Shown here: one piece after another, positions 1 through 10,604 of the stretch | How positions within the stretch are numbered: the first letter of the stretch is position 1 | Layout: each line of letters starts with the position of its first letter | NCBI RefSeq assembly: GCF_921293095.1 | Contig: NC_060246.1 | Location: 113,936,941-114,000,940, forward strand | Length of the DNA: 64,000 bases | Reading direction: 5' to 3' | Source: Ischnura elegans | Taxonomy: Eukaryota > Arthropoda > Insecta > Odonata > Coenagrionidae | Notes under the pieces: model-generated | The model's database searches: none | The model's input: the letters and a program-made list of their open reading frames with translations, nothing else | Told to the model about the DNA's origin: nothing | Translations under genes and position numbers: made by a program

Positions 1-510
1 AAGAACTAGCCACAGAAATTGCCCTCTATTTGCATTCAATATTCATTCAATCCAACAAGCAACACGAAGTACTTAACGACTGGAAATTGCCAATGCCACT
101 CCAATATTCAAAGATGAAGACAAGGAACAGCCATTTAATCACAGATCGTTATCTTTAAAGTCTGTCTCATGTATATACTTTGAACACATCTCAGTTATGA
201 AACACCTACATGAGTAAAAGTTAAATTATGGGATCACAGGCTCCGTTCAAACAGCAATAACGTGTTGAAAACGTCAAAAAAGCCCTTGTGAAAATAGTGA
301 TGGTACATCAGAAAAATTAGGCACAGAGAAACTTATATTATCACAAAAGTTTACAAAACCGCGCAAAAAAGAAGCTTTATCGATTGTAGTTGTAAATTGT
401 CATGATTAAGGGCAAAGTTGCTGATTTCCACCATCTAATTCCAAAAACAGAAGCTGATGTAATCCTAAGAACTGAAAGTTGTTTATCGGATGAAATGCAT
501 GAAATAAATT
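1..510 (+). pseudogene. Decayed LINE-A fragments (RT piece followed by endonuclease piece)
   Basis: Bases 1-232 align by eye with the reverse-transcriptase part of the intact LINE at 60247-60460, including the stretch encoding the N-Y-R-P-I-S region, but carry stops. Bases about 370-505 resemble the start of the endonuclease domain of the same family (the N-C-R-S and T-E-S-W segments). In an intact element the endonuclease lies upstream of the RT. Here it lies downstream in the same orientation, so these are two truncated copies or a rearranged one. The left part runs off the window edge. Not functional. Confidence 0.7.
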
Positions 511-558
511 CATATGCTTATCAATAAAAATATAAATTAAGCTATACATGAGTTTATA

Positions 559-1127
559 TACATCTACATAATACCCTGCGAGCCACCTCAAGGGTGTTTG
601 GCAGGGGGTGATCAATATCCAGCATGCATTTGGACTCCAACATGAACACCACACAGTACAAAAAACGTCACGCATGCTAACAAATTATACTACCATGAGC
701 TATTAGAAATAATAAGAAAATTAAGAAACATGCATTTAGTTTTACATAGGTTAGTGAGCTACACTACAAGTTATCTAATCTATTTATGAGTTTTATCGCT
801 GCCGTTATAATCTCTTATTGATCGTCGAAAAAAGACATCCTAAATCTGTCTGTTCTACAATCTATCTTTCTTATTTTATTTATATGATCTGATCTTCCGT
901 AGTATGTTGGCGTCCGTAAGATATGGCTAACTTCGTTAGAAAAGACACTGCTCTTGAATTTATCTAAAAGGTTTAGTCTACTTTTCAACCTACGGTCTAA
1001 CAGAGATTCCCATCCGAGTTTAACTAAGAGATCAGTTACACTGACAAGACTATCGTAACGACCTTTCACATACCTGGCAGCTCTTCTTTGCAAGGGTTCT
1101 AATAGGTCTCTGAACACCTATTTAGGT
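559..1127 (-). mobile_element. LINE-A 3' fragment with C-terminal RT remnant
   Basis: An open frame (1117-815, minus) matches the C-terminal tail of the intact LINE copies, with motifs QRRAARYVKGRYDS, LGWESL and PTYYGRSDHINKI. It ends in an altered C-terminus. Downstream on the minus strand are the family's 3' hairpin (574-606) and a short CATCTACATA tail at 559-572. This is a 5'-truncated insertion of the LINE-A family, about 570 bp long, much older than the copies at 54-61 kb. Confidence 0.85.
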
Positions 1128-1894
1128 AAAGACGTTTCTGAAAAGTAGGTGTAATTATTAAGCTAAAAGTTGTAACAATATGGCAGTTAAGTCATCTGTT
1201 TTTTCATTATGAGCATTTAAAATACCTCTTACAAGCCATCAAAGAAAAACGTGATTCGCACCGCCGCCATCTTGAATGACGTCAGCTCATGCAATTCGAG
1301 TCTCAAACCACCGATGGCGGCGCTGAAAGCAGTGACGTAATATCCCAGTATGGCTGGCGCATCGAGGATATTGTTGTGATGTTAACATAGGTGCAATAGC
1401 ATGAGTTGTCGAGCCACTGCGATAATTAAACTAGTAAATATCTAAGAAGATTTTCTTGGCTTTGAGGAGGTATTTCAATTCCCACGGACAACGACAAATA
1501 GCAGTTAAGATTAAGGAATTAATAAATTTCAGCTGAAATATCCTCTACTATCTCACGGACATTGCTCAAAGGGTTCCAAATAACCATAATTGATTGACTG
1601 CGATAAAAATAACATTATTCTCAGCCGGCTAGAAAAGAAAAATTGCAATACGACGGTAACCCCAAGTGCATTAAACAAACAAACCACCGTCGCAGTGAAT
1701 GATGAATTGCAGCAAAAAATTGCAACTGAAAAGGCATTTTACATGTATATAAATGCTTAAAATATATTTTTTGCGACGTTATGATGGCTCAATGCCAAAA
1801 ATATAATTAGAAAAATCAGTAAATTCCCAGAAAGACCAATGATTTGTCAACGTGGTTCCCTTAGGTATCCTCGGAGCTCTACTTCCCAATTCGG
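1128..1894. other. No gene recognised; GC-rich inverted motif at 1260-1322
   Basis: AT-rich DNA without a convincing open frame. The only structure noticed is a short inverted pair, CGCCGCCATC near 1262 and GATGGCGGCG near 1312, spanning a TGACGTCA-like site. It may be part of an old promoter or MITE. Confidence 0.4.
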
Positions 1895-2024
1895 CCACGT
1901 AAGACACTGCCTACAAAAGGCGCCTTGAGGGCGCCTTTCAAGTGCCTAGAGCAGGCGCTAGTGCCTTGTGCCTTTTTCAAGGCGCTTTAAAGGCGCCTTT
2001 CAGTTGCCTTTAGCAGGCACCCCA
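1895..2024. repeat. Left terminal repeat arm (clustered GGCGCC palindromes)
   Basis: Repeated AAGGCGCC, AGGCGC and TTGCCTTT blocks face inward and match, in inverted orientation, those at 5555-5745. Inside the arm, bases 2030-2320 carry many TGTACA, TTTACACA and GTATACA-type blocks that could be subterminal binding sites. Confidence 0.7.
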
Positions 2025-2944
2025 ATGAAAAATTTGTACATAATTTCTATACATGGTATAAACAATGTAAACATTTTATATACATATGAATATAGTTGTA
2101 TAGGACGTATAAAATATGTAAATTCTATAGAAAGTACACAATTGCCATACGTAATGCGTGCAACGTACACATTTTGTGCAAATCTGTGTACAGTTGTATT
2201 ACCTGTATAAAAATTGTGCAATAAATTTACAAATTATATATAAATTTTTAGAGCCATAGCAATTTACACATTGTGTACACGGTATACAATTTACACAAGT
2301 GAATACAATATGTAAAAATGTATGGGAAAGGGCCCGTTTAATCACTAAAACAGTTACTTTCATTTTCACAATAAAACTGGAAGCTTGGTTATAAAATGTT
2401 AATAATATACACTTAATCAGAATTTTAGTAATACATCAATATAATCGCGTTTGACGCAATTCTCTTCATAAGTGATCCACCACAATAAATCCAACAAATT
2501 ACTTTAAGCAACAAAATGTGCAAACAGGGACAAGCAAGTATTTGCACAACTTTTTGTATTTACAGAAAATATATATTTGCCATATAAAAAAATCAAGTTA
2601 CAAATTTTTGCCCATTACGAACTTATTTTAATATTTCGGATTAAAAATCGTACTTTGAAACTTGCGCCAAAACGACCGGCGGCCATCTTGAGTACCCAAC
2701 AGCCATTGCTACTCTTTTGTTTACTTGTGTTTACTTCCGTAGCTTCCGAAGCTGCTCTATTTAGCGAGTTTAGCTGTGCTATAAAAACTTGTTTTGCTAG
2801 CAAATTTACGTTGAAGTACGCTGCGGAAGAGGAAAATAATCCGTATTTCGCAGTGAAGTCTGGCGAAAAGGGATACGAAGAATATTGTTTCCTGTACAAT
2901 AAAATTACGTCGGAATAAGTTTCTGTGTACAGATTTCCCTGAAA

Positions 2945-3038
2945 CAGTGGCTCTTAGTGGGACGAAGACATACAAGGAGATGCTTCTGTCAGCATCAACC
3001 CATCTCTGCGGTGCTGATCATGTAAATGTAAGTAAATG
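2945..3038 (+). other. Possible exon ending at a good splice donor, function unknown
   Basis: Bases about 2927-3029 translate without stops into a segment containing FPETVALSGTKTYKEM and ending before a GTAAGTAAAT donor at about 3027. An in-frame stop upstream means an intron or decay would be needed. It lies inside the 3.85-kb inverted-repeat element and may belong to its degenerate transposase gene. I recognise no domain; the open stretch could be chance. Confidence 0.3.
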
Positions 3039-3489
3039 GAATATTTTTTTGTAAATCACCGAACTTTGAATGTACCCTTGTGTTCTATTACGATTGTGTA
3101 GTACGTACTATGTATGGCTAATGAACCTCTAATTACATTCAAATAATTATATAAGGTTATTCATAATTATATTATCAGTGTAATTACAATTTAGCACGAT
3201 CTTTGCTTTCGCTGGCATAGTAAAAATACAATCTACTCAGACGGATTAAGTGGAAATATCAGGGTTCTCGCAGTAGAACCCACTTTGATAGCAGTTCTTT
3301 ATGACATTAAAGCATTAGTCTCAATCTCAATTAACTAATGTATATGAAGGGTTTTTATTGAAAATGAATAACCATTGGGAATATGTCGAATAATCATAGC
3401 AATTAATAAGCTGTTCAAGACATAGCCATCAATTTAACTCTCTCCGATCATTATCTTTTAGGTATCGATTTGTGCTTTAGTACATTTTT

Positions 3490-3752
3490 CACAAATTCCT
3501 TAGTTGGAAGAGGATGCAGAAAACTACATAAACTTGGAATATGATGCGTGGCCCTTTGAGAATAAAGGAAACATAGTGACGCCTCATATACTAGAATGCC
3601 AGGATTATGACATCGCAGCCTCTCCAGATCGACCCCTAATGAGGATAAAAGAACATTTCTCGAGGTCCTGGACATGAAGAGCCCGAGGAGGTGAAAAAGG
3701 ACCATGCTATCCCTGGAAACGATAACGAGGAAAGTGACGAAGACACATAATT
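3490..3752 (+). pseudogene. Frameshifted coding-like segment with acidic C-terminus
   Basis: One frame reads LEEDAENYINLEYDAWPFEN and continues to an AASPD motif. A second frame gives EDKRTFLEVLDMKSP. A third gives an acidic tail ending EESDEDT and a TAA stop. Reading passes between frames, as in a decayed gene. ASPD followed by an L-E-V-x-x-x-K-x-P stretch loosely resembles YqaJ-type exonucleases, but the match is weak. It sits within the inverted-repeat element and may be part of its coding content. Confidence 0.3.
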
Positions 3753-4398
3753 AGAATGCTGCTTTGATGCTTTTACGGTCAGTGAATACTTTTAATAGGG
3801 AACTTATGTTAACCGCGTAATGCCAAGTTGCAAGTACTGTCTTTCTTTTACGATACTGGCTTTCAGAAATTAGCCCTTATCATAGGCGTAGCCTTGTCCA
3901 TACCTTCCCTAAATCGACTTTTCAGCATTGCTTTTGCATTCCATGTATACCAAGGGACAATACAACTTAAATGGCCTATGCATGTGGTGCAACATGGCTA
4001 TTTTTCCTATGCCTAAAGACCCAAGAATGATTTCTGAAACAGAAAACCCTTGTAACCCCCATCCCACAGCCAAACTTGTTCCACTATTATGATTTTTATG
4101 TTTTTGGCTAAAGAATCTTTAAATGGTGTCAATTGACACCATTGTCAATTGTCAATTTAAATACATAATGAAGATAGCAATATAGTCTGTTAAAACAGTT
4201 AGGAAGAGTGTTAACTAAAATAGAGATTCATTGATGTATTTGCATGTTATGCACGCAAATTTTTCAGTTCAATATTGGAGCATATCATCAATCAATGAGG
4301 TATTTTTAATCAGTCAATCTTTAAACTTAATTAAACCAGAGATTTTAGTGGATATCATCAATACCATGGCTCAATTTCACTCATTTTATGATTGTTAA

Positions 4399-4622
4399 AA
4401 GGGCTCGTTACACGGTACATTAACACGTACAAGTTAATGTATGTTTGCGTGAATGATTTTGGTGGACCCGAATGGAACATGTACGAATGCATGAACCAAA
4501 TTAGAACGGGTTCTATTTTCAGTTCATGCATTCACAGAAGTTTGGTGGTTATACGGTACATTTTCGTGTTCATACATTTAGACATTAACCCGTATGTGTT
4601 AATGTATCGTGTAACCAGGCCT
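4399..4622. mobile_element. Foldback MITE, about 224 bp, flanked by TTAA
   Basis: The ends are inverted copies: GGGCTCGTTACACGGTACAT on the left and the complement of GGCCTGGTTACACGATACAT on the right, followed on both sides by ATTAACAC-type sequence. Internal inverted pairs such as GAATGCATGAAC and GTTCATGCATTC let nearly the whole element fold into one hairpin. TTAA flanks both ends (with two extra A on the left), consistent with a piggyBac-like or other TTAA target, but no transposase is present. Confidence 0.75.
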
Positions 4623-5554
4623 TAAGGCAATTATAATCGCATGTTTTCACCTGACCTTAATTATTTATTGACCTTAAAACTCCCAAGTACTAAATAAAAT
4701 CTCAAATGGATGGATAATCAATAAAAACAGTTTTAATGGTGTTTAACTGTGCCCCCTATTCCTATTTATTAATGTCTAATGCTGGATATATTTTAAATGC
4801 AGGTGCATCATTTCAGCAGAGTTGGGGGTGACAACTGCAGAGGAATATGTTGGCCCCTAGTGAGGAAAGTGTTCGCAGTAGGGCTTTCTGTTAATTAACA
4901 TTCAGTCAACAAAAGGGCAAATAAAAGGGCTTGAAATCTACAGAAACTTTAAATTTCATTTAAGGTAAGTCTTTCTATTTACTACTTGGGCTAGTTTTTT
5001 AATTTTCATATTTACCATTGAAGTTTCTTGTTAATTTTGAAGTAAACATTCAAAGTTCTTATTTGGAAATTTCATTCTTTATCCCCTAGGTGCATGGTGC
5101 AGATATTTTCAAGATTATCATTTTGCTACAATCGATAAAGAGGCTATATATAAATGCAATTGGGAAATGGCTGAGCAATCAATGTCAATAGAAATCTTGT
5201 CTTGAATAAATGACATTTGTTATTTGGATAATTTTTTAATTTACTTATGTCTTAGGCTGCATATAGAACCATATTATAGTAGATATAATGGTTTTAGATT
5301 GCATAATTGTTTCAGAGTCAAGGGGTCATTGAAGGGGTAAGTGCTCCAGTGATATGTCCTGAAAATTGAGTTAGTCATTTTTTATATTTTGCTGTATTAA
5401 TATCTCGTGTGTAAAAGCAAGTAATATTATTTTTTTTGTTTTGCTTCAGAACCCTGTATTTATATAAATTGGAAAAATTGTAACTGGTGTAGCCGATATT
5501 TGTACTGGATATTGGTTCATAAATGCGATTCCATTGTACAACCTTTGAAGGCAC

Positions 5555-5745
5555 TGTCGAAGTAAAATTTTTACATGTGCCTTCAAGTAGCCTTTTTGAG
5601 GTGCCTTCTCAAGGCGCCTAAAAGGCGCATTTAAGCTAGAAGATGATAGGCACCTTATAGGCGCCTTGTGTGTGCCTTTTAAAGGCAGTGCCTTGCCTAA
5701 AAAAGGCACCTTTAAGGCGCCTTTTGGAGGCAGTGTCTTACGTGG
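5555..5745. repeat. Right terminal repeat arm (clustered GGCGCC palindromes)
   Basis: Inverted counterpart of 1895-2024. It contains several GGCGCC cores with AAAAGGC-type spacers and ends AGGCAGTGTCTTACGTGG. The arm is longer than the left one because of extra GGCGCC-type units. Confidence 0.7.
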
Positions 5746-5897
5746 GATAGTTGGCGTATTGCTTGTCTGGATTCTCGAATAGTGTTGTACTTAACCAACT
5801 TGATCGTGCACATTATTGAAGTTTACAGTGGAGATATTGTGGTTATCACGCCGTATTTTTCGTGTCGTAGTTATTCCTCAATATTTCGAAGCGTAGC

Positions 5898-6020
5898 TTC
5901 AAGTACTGTTTTGTGCCTAAGTGCAGAAATACGACTAGAAATGCTCCAAATAAATATTTTCATACGGTCCCCCAAGACGTAGAACGAAGATCGGTTTGGA
6001 TGAGAAAGTGCCGACGAATG
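5898..6020 (+). pseudogene. THAP-type zinc-finger fragment
   Basis: The frame reads SFKYCFVPKCRNTT, then APNKYFHTVPQD, then a W about ten residues on and RKCRR. This is the first half of a THAP DNA-binding domain: C-x4-C, the P-x-K-x-F-x-x-x-P core and the conserved Trp. The second half (C-x2-H and AVPTIF-like end) is not in the following sequence. A possible donor, GTGAAT, lies right after the arginines, where THAP genes often have an intron. An acceptor-like TAG precedes it at 5870. It starts 150 bp outside the right end of the inverted-repeat element. Probably a transposase-derived or host THAP exon, now orphaned. Confidence 0.75.
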
Positions 6021-6041
6021 TGAATGAATGAATGAATGAAG
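6021..6041. repeat. (TGAA)n microsatellite
   Basis: About five tandem TGAA units directly after the THAP fragment. Confidence 0.9.
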
Positions 6042-6494
6042 AAAATGAATTCTAATATTAACTCAATGTTTATCAGATTTGACACAATCCTATAACTACT
6101 CATCTTCACCAGTGGAAAGATTTTTCACTGGCTGGCTTTATCCATTTCGAGGGGATCTCTGTCCGACACTTTTTGAAAAAATTGTATTCCTCAGGGAGAA
6201 TAATGCAACCACATAGAGGAACATATGAGAAGTTTTACTTTAAAAAATAAAATATATATAAAACATACCTTTCTCGTGTACTATTTTTAACTATCCTTAC
6301 GAGCAAAAACAGGTTAAATATTTTTTAAGACCTCTTAGTTTCCAAACAAATGTATTTTTTTATTTCAAAAAGTATTTCAAATACTGTTTTAGATTTCAAA
6401 CACCCAAGTCACAGGTACTGTGCATTTCAATTTTGCCCAGCTGTGCTTACATAACACTTGAACTGCTCTCAGAGCTTATCAGAACCATCAGAAC
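6042..6494. other. No gene recognised
   Basis: AT-rich sequence between the THAP fragment and the broken SWIM-like gene. I see no coherent coding or repeat structure. Confidence 0.4.
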
Positions 6495-6900
6495 TAGCTA
6501 TGCAATCATTGCAAGAAAGGCTGTTAACTTCCACCTCACCGTTCTCCTCAAAAACTCGTACCTCCACATAATAGGTCTTATTTGTGCTCGGGGCACACAC
6601 GAGCTCGAACGATATATTCGTTTTGATTGTGCATAATTTGCACACAACCAATGGCACAGTCTAAACATATGTAAACACTGTGCCAATGGCGTCGTCAGCG
6701 TAATCTTCTCGTCCGACCCTAATAAATGGAATTTCATTGTTAAATTTCATAAACACATTTAATATGCATTTTACAAGAGCCAGTAATATTATATTTCCAT
6801 ACCTATGCATCTTCACTCCCCGGCTTTCAGCATTTATGTAGCAATTGCTGTTGCGTACGTTAGTAAACATTGCTGCCGTTGTAATTTTCGGCAAGTTTCC
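6495..6900 (-). pseudogene. Broken SWIM-like (YqaJ-associated-type) gene, two exon remnants
   Basis: Minus strand. Exon 1 (about 6900-6803) encodes NLPKITTAAMFTNVR and ends at a GTATGG donor. An 84-bp intron ends in TTTATTAG. Exon 2 (6718 to about 6495) encodes GREDYADDAIGT, then, after a frameshift, MHNQNEYIVRARVCPEHK, then in another frame YYVEVRVFEENGEVEV and LSCNDCIAS. The order matches my recollection of arthropod proteins with a SWIM-type zinc-binding region upstream of a YqaJ-type nuclease. The expected C-K-H after the CxxC has become S-D-K. At least two frameshifts make it non-functional. Assignment rests on remembered family features. Confidence 0.5.
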
Positions 6901-7244
6901 GGAGTCAGCCTTGGTGAAACCAGGTTCCGTGGCGTTTGTTTTTTACGATAAAACCTCCGAAAGATATTTAAGAAATATAACCTTACTTAAAGTCGTTAAA
7001 TAAACCGAGAAATTTGGTGACAATGCGCAACGCCACTGATATTTCCCACACGATTGCATGAGCTGACGTCACTTTCCGTCTGGCCAATGGAATTACGATT
7101 TGAAGTGGGTGTGTTTGTGGAACTGTTCTTTTGTCAATTCTTAAGAAAATACGTGAAATAAGTGCGTTAAAGAGTTATTAATGACAATTTTACTATATTT
7201 TACGATTTTTAGTTAATATTTGAAGGGATATTAAAATTTTGTCC

Positions 7245-7607
7245 TGAGACCTATTCTGTTATCAAGCCTTTTTCATGAGGGTCCCAAACACTGGCAGCGT
7301 ATTCTAAATGAGGTCTAACGAGGGAAAATTAGCTAATTTCTCTCGATTTGTCGTCGCACTTTCCTAATATTCTTTTAACAAAACCCATTTCACGATTAGC
7401 TTGACCGGTTATTTCCTGAATTTGTTTATTCCACGATAGATCATTATTGCATAGGTATTTCACGGATTCAACTGCCTTTAATTGAGTGCCTTGAATGATA
7501 TAGCTATGTTGTAGGGAATTATTCTTCTTCCAGAAACTCATTACTACGCATTTTTTCAAATTTAATTCTAACTGCCATGCATCGCACCACGCTTGGATAG
7601 CAGCAAA
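7245..7607 (-). pseudogene. LINE-A internal fragment (RT thumb region)
   Basis: The minus strand matches the region of the intact LINE that reads ELNLEKCVVMNFWKKNNSLQ through KRILGKCDDK and SVWDPHEKGL. One open frame (7559-7329) has a local change at the NNDLSWNK segment. Both ends stop abruptly without the 3' tail, so this is an internal relic. Confidence 0.85.
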
Positions 7608-8099
7608 ATGGAGTACAAACTAGAGGAATTATACACGGCGTTATTGAGGCATTTTTCAGTCACCCATATGCATTATGTTTAAATTTCTTGATGTTGGTAG
7701 AGCTTCTAAGTCGAACTAAGAGATAGTTCCATATTCGAGAGTCGGTTACTGAGAACGATTTATTCATATGAATCGTGCGATGTTGTGGGATATGGAGATC
7801 AATGGTATGTTTTCCGGTGGGTATGACGTGTACTTCAATTTCTCTTACAAATTACTCATACGGGTAAGGCGGTTAACCGGTCGGAATATATTTCTACTTG
7901 TCAATAACTCTTCTCGAAATCATGCACAATGTACATGAAGGACAGTAAAACGAGAACAGGAGGAGGAGTAGCTCAAATAGGAGGAGAGGGCCAACTTGTA
8001 TGAATAACAAGTAGAGCCAATAATCTTGCAGAGTGCATTGGAAGGTGTTTGGAGCTCTATCGAGTGGTCAGCTAATTGTAAGGAATTCTATTTATGCGA
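7608..8099. other. No gene recognised
   Basis: Only short frames; no repeats or domains seen. It separates a minus-strand LINE-A relic from a plus-strand LINE-B relic. Confidence 0.4.
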
Positions 8100-9545
8100 A
8101 TATTGTATACCACCATATTCATTCCTTAATTCAGTTTTATAGTTAAATAGATAAGGCGTTTAAATTCGCAGGTACATTGTGTCATAATTGGCGGCTATTT
8201 CAATGTTCCATCTATCGATCGATATCGATTTCAATGTTCCATCTATCGATCGATATCGATTGGGAAAAACATTGCTTTGAAAATGTAGGTAAAGACGAGG
8301 ACCTATGAGAAACTTATCATGCATCAAAAATATCCGATATTAAACCTGCGTCGAGAAGAAGGGTCTATTTATTTCATAAGGCGGATTTTGAAGGGTTAAA
8401 GCAGCACTTTTCGAACTCATTCACTGCTTTCAAAAACGCCACTCTCAACCTTGGGGTAGACGAAGCATGGAACAACTTTATTAATATTATACAAGAGGCC
8501 GTGGATAATATAATACCGAGTAAGTTAAAATGTTTGAAAGCTGAACCGAAATGGTACAATGCTTATGTCCATGAAGGTCTCGATAAAGACAAAGACTCTC
8601 CATAAAAACAAAGACCAATCGCTAAAATGAAAAAGTTAAATACCGGTCTTACTGGTGATGAAATACAAGAAATAGGTGAAATTTTAAAAATCGAAAAAAG
8701 AGACAACGATATACTTTGGGAGGCACTGAGTGAATTCAAAATAAACTAATTGGTCGAATATATAGACGACATTTCCAAGGCTTTCTGGTCATACGTAAGG
8801 GGTCCAGAAAAATAGCTCTACAGTCTGTTTCTTATAAACGAAGGACGCCTCCTTCGAAATAGAGTGACGAACAATCGAGATTAACCTAATTTCTTAAATT
8901 ACTTTTTTCATAGTGTCCTCACTAATTTCACGACGAATATATCAACACCTTTACCTCGACTTACTATACTTCCATTCCTTTCAAAATATTGGAACATATT
9001 ATTTTCCATTCGATAATGGGTCATCTAAACAGCAAATATATGTTATTAAAAGAAAAGCACGTAGTTGGAAAAGGGAGGTCTTGTGAAACTAACCTCACGG
9101 GAGCGTAGATCGATGTATATGCACAATTTTATTAGTAAATTCGGAGAAAAATTTTTCTCAGACGACGTGTAAAAAATCTTACGTTTACCGACGTACTATG
9201 ACGTGATGACGAGAAGAAACTAAAAGAAATATACTGCAAACCAGAGAGATTTAGACCGCAATTCTTCCCTGGTACTATTAAGGATAGCAACGGTGTCTCA
9301 ATCAATAGAATTATTGGCGTCACTCGCTAGGACGACTCACTGCATGTTTTGTTTTTCTTTTTAGAGATAAACTTGCATGGATTCGCCAAAGGAATTACTA
9401 ACCATTGGCAAGTTATGTCTTTGCATGAATGTGTAGAATATTTCTATGAAATTGCGACGTGAAATGCGGCGGTCATCTTGCATGCTGCATGTTGAAGATT
9501 GATCACCCACTGCCAAACACCCTAGAGGTGGCTCGCATGGTATTT
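8100..9545 (+). pseudogene. Decayed LINE-B copy (endonuclease, linker, 3' end)
   Basis: Plus-strand pieces appear in LINE order. These are an endonuclease segment (F-N-V-P-S-I-D at 8199-8260), a linker with VYLFHKADFEGLKQHF and AEPKWYNA (8355-8575), a short RT piece around 8960-9090 and the C-terminal region (FFPGTIKDSNGVSINRI-like, 9260-9330). The last is followed by the family 3' hairpin at 9507-9540. Stops, frameshifts and deletions are frequent. It is clearly diverged from LINE-A and resembles the copies at 47.5-48.6 and 51.7-52.6 kb. Confidence 0.8.
8199..8260. repeat. Exact 31-bp tandem duplication
   Basis: Two copies of a 31-bp unit containing CAATGTTCCATCTATCGATC occur head to tail inside the LINE-B endonuclease relic, within codons for the conserved F-N-V-P-S-I-D motif. 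Confidence 0.9.
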
Positions 9546-10000
9546 CCAATTTCCAGGTCGGAACCAAGGTCGGAACAGGGTTTGCCATTCTCGGGCGTCA
9601 AGCGCTTTGGGCCCGAGAGGACTTCACTACCCACCCCACAGTTGATGGCTGCAGCGTTGCAAAGTCAGAAGGGGACTTTTATTGCAAATTGGACAAAATT
9701 CTTAAAAATCATCGTAGAAAGACGATCAAAAAACGCCCGTATATCTGGAGTGATCAAGAAAACGATAAAGCCAATAAATTGTTGATAGCACTAAAAGAAT
9801 TGTAAAATGTAAAGTGTACTACACGTGGCCCAGATGGGTGGGGGCCCTCCCGGTGTTTTGGGTCCATCCCTCGCGAGCTCGGGCCCTCGGTAAAGGGTCG
9901 GATTAGGCTCGGAGTCGAGGTTGAACCCTCATTAGCGGGACTGACCATTGGTCGTCCCCACGAGAGCGACATTAACCCTTCCTCCTTCGATTGTACTTAC
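9546..10000. other. GC-rich stretch without recognised gene
   Basis: After the LINE-B 3' end, bases 9825-9970 are markedly GC-rich (GGGCCC, CTCGGGCCCTCGG and similar) compared with the surroundings. No intact frame or domain was recognised; it could be an untranslated region of an unidentified retroelement. Confidence 0.35.
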
Positions 10001-10218
10001 GTTCGCAAAGCCATATCCAATCGATAGAATACTGGGATAAGTTCTTCTATGTTGCATAGCATCAGGAACGTTTCAACCAAAATGCCTTGACTGACGCCAC
10101 ATATCGCCTGTTCCAGCGCCTGAAACCAGAAGGTTGGGACGAAAGGTAAATCACCCATCGTATATTCAGTTGCTGTTTGGTTTATTAGGTTCTGTAAATT
10201 TCCTTTGTTTTGGATCAT
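10001..10218 (-). CDS. Possible coding exon with strong splice donor, function uncertain
   Basis: A minus-strand frame of about 72 codons starts at an ATG (10218) in a CACC-ATG context. It ends at a textbook GTAAGT donor (10000-9995), in phase after D-M-A-L-R. It contains PFVPTFWFQALEQA and ELIPVFYRLD. The spacing of F-L, the P-V-F and the small residues faintly recalls the N-terminal part of glycolipid-transfer-protein-like proteins, but this is weak. No partner exon was found downstream on the minus strand. Confidence 0.3.
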
Positions 10219-10300
10219 GGTGCGCTTAACTAAACCGTCAGAGATTGCTATGAAAAAGTGAGCTCTACTGAGAACTACAAATAATTACATTTGCCTGTAG

Positions 10301-10596
10301 CAGTGGCACAGCGATGGTGGGATTTCGCCCCCCCCCCCTCCCCCCAGAGCTCATAGAAATGTTTAAGTTTAATCCCTTTTACTTGATGGATTAGTATCAC
10401 TTGTATAATAGTGTCAGAATTAATCAAATATCTCAGTTAAAGCGGTAACAATAGCCATTTTGAACCATTAATCTTAAAATTTTCTGGAGGGCCCCCGCAA
10501 CTCCCACTTACCCTGGCGGGTATGCAATACACCCGCACCCCAAAGTATTAGTTGCGCCTAAAACCCCCCTAGCCTTGATTCTTATCTGCGCCCCTG
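10301..10596. mobile_element. hAT-type MITE (family 1), perfect 8-bp target duplication
   Basis: A 296-bp element begins CAGTGGCACAG and ends with the complement of CAGGGGCGCAG. It is flanked on both sides by the identical 8-bp GCCTGTAG (10293-10300 and 10597-10604). It is about 80% similar by eye, in the same orientation, to 37571-37869. The 8-bp duplication and CAG...CTG ends are typical of hAT elements; it encodes nothing. Confidence 0.93.
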
Positions 10597-10604
10597 GCCT
10601 GTAG

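Larger units (their letters stand above)
1895..5745. mobile_element. 3.85-kb element bounded by GGCGCC-rich terminal inverted repeats
   Basis: The left end begins CCACGTAAGACACTGCCT. The right end is its reverse complement, finishing at 5745. Both continue inward into clusters of the near-palindrome AAGGCGCCTT, so the arms (about 130 and 190 bp) are imperfect inverted copies. The interior is AT-rich, with possible coding remnants at 2945-3038 and 3490-3750 and a nested MITE at 4399-4622. I could not define a target-site duplication. The outer flanks also look weakly similar, so the true ends may lie 10-15 bp further out. Superfamily not assigned: the CACTG core with repetitive subterminal arms recalls CACTA/Chapaev-like designs, but no transposase was recognised. 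Confidence 0.65.
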
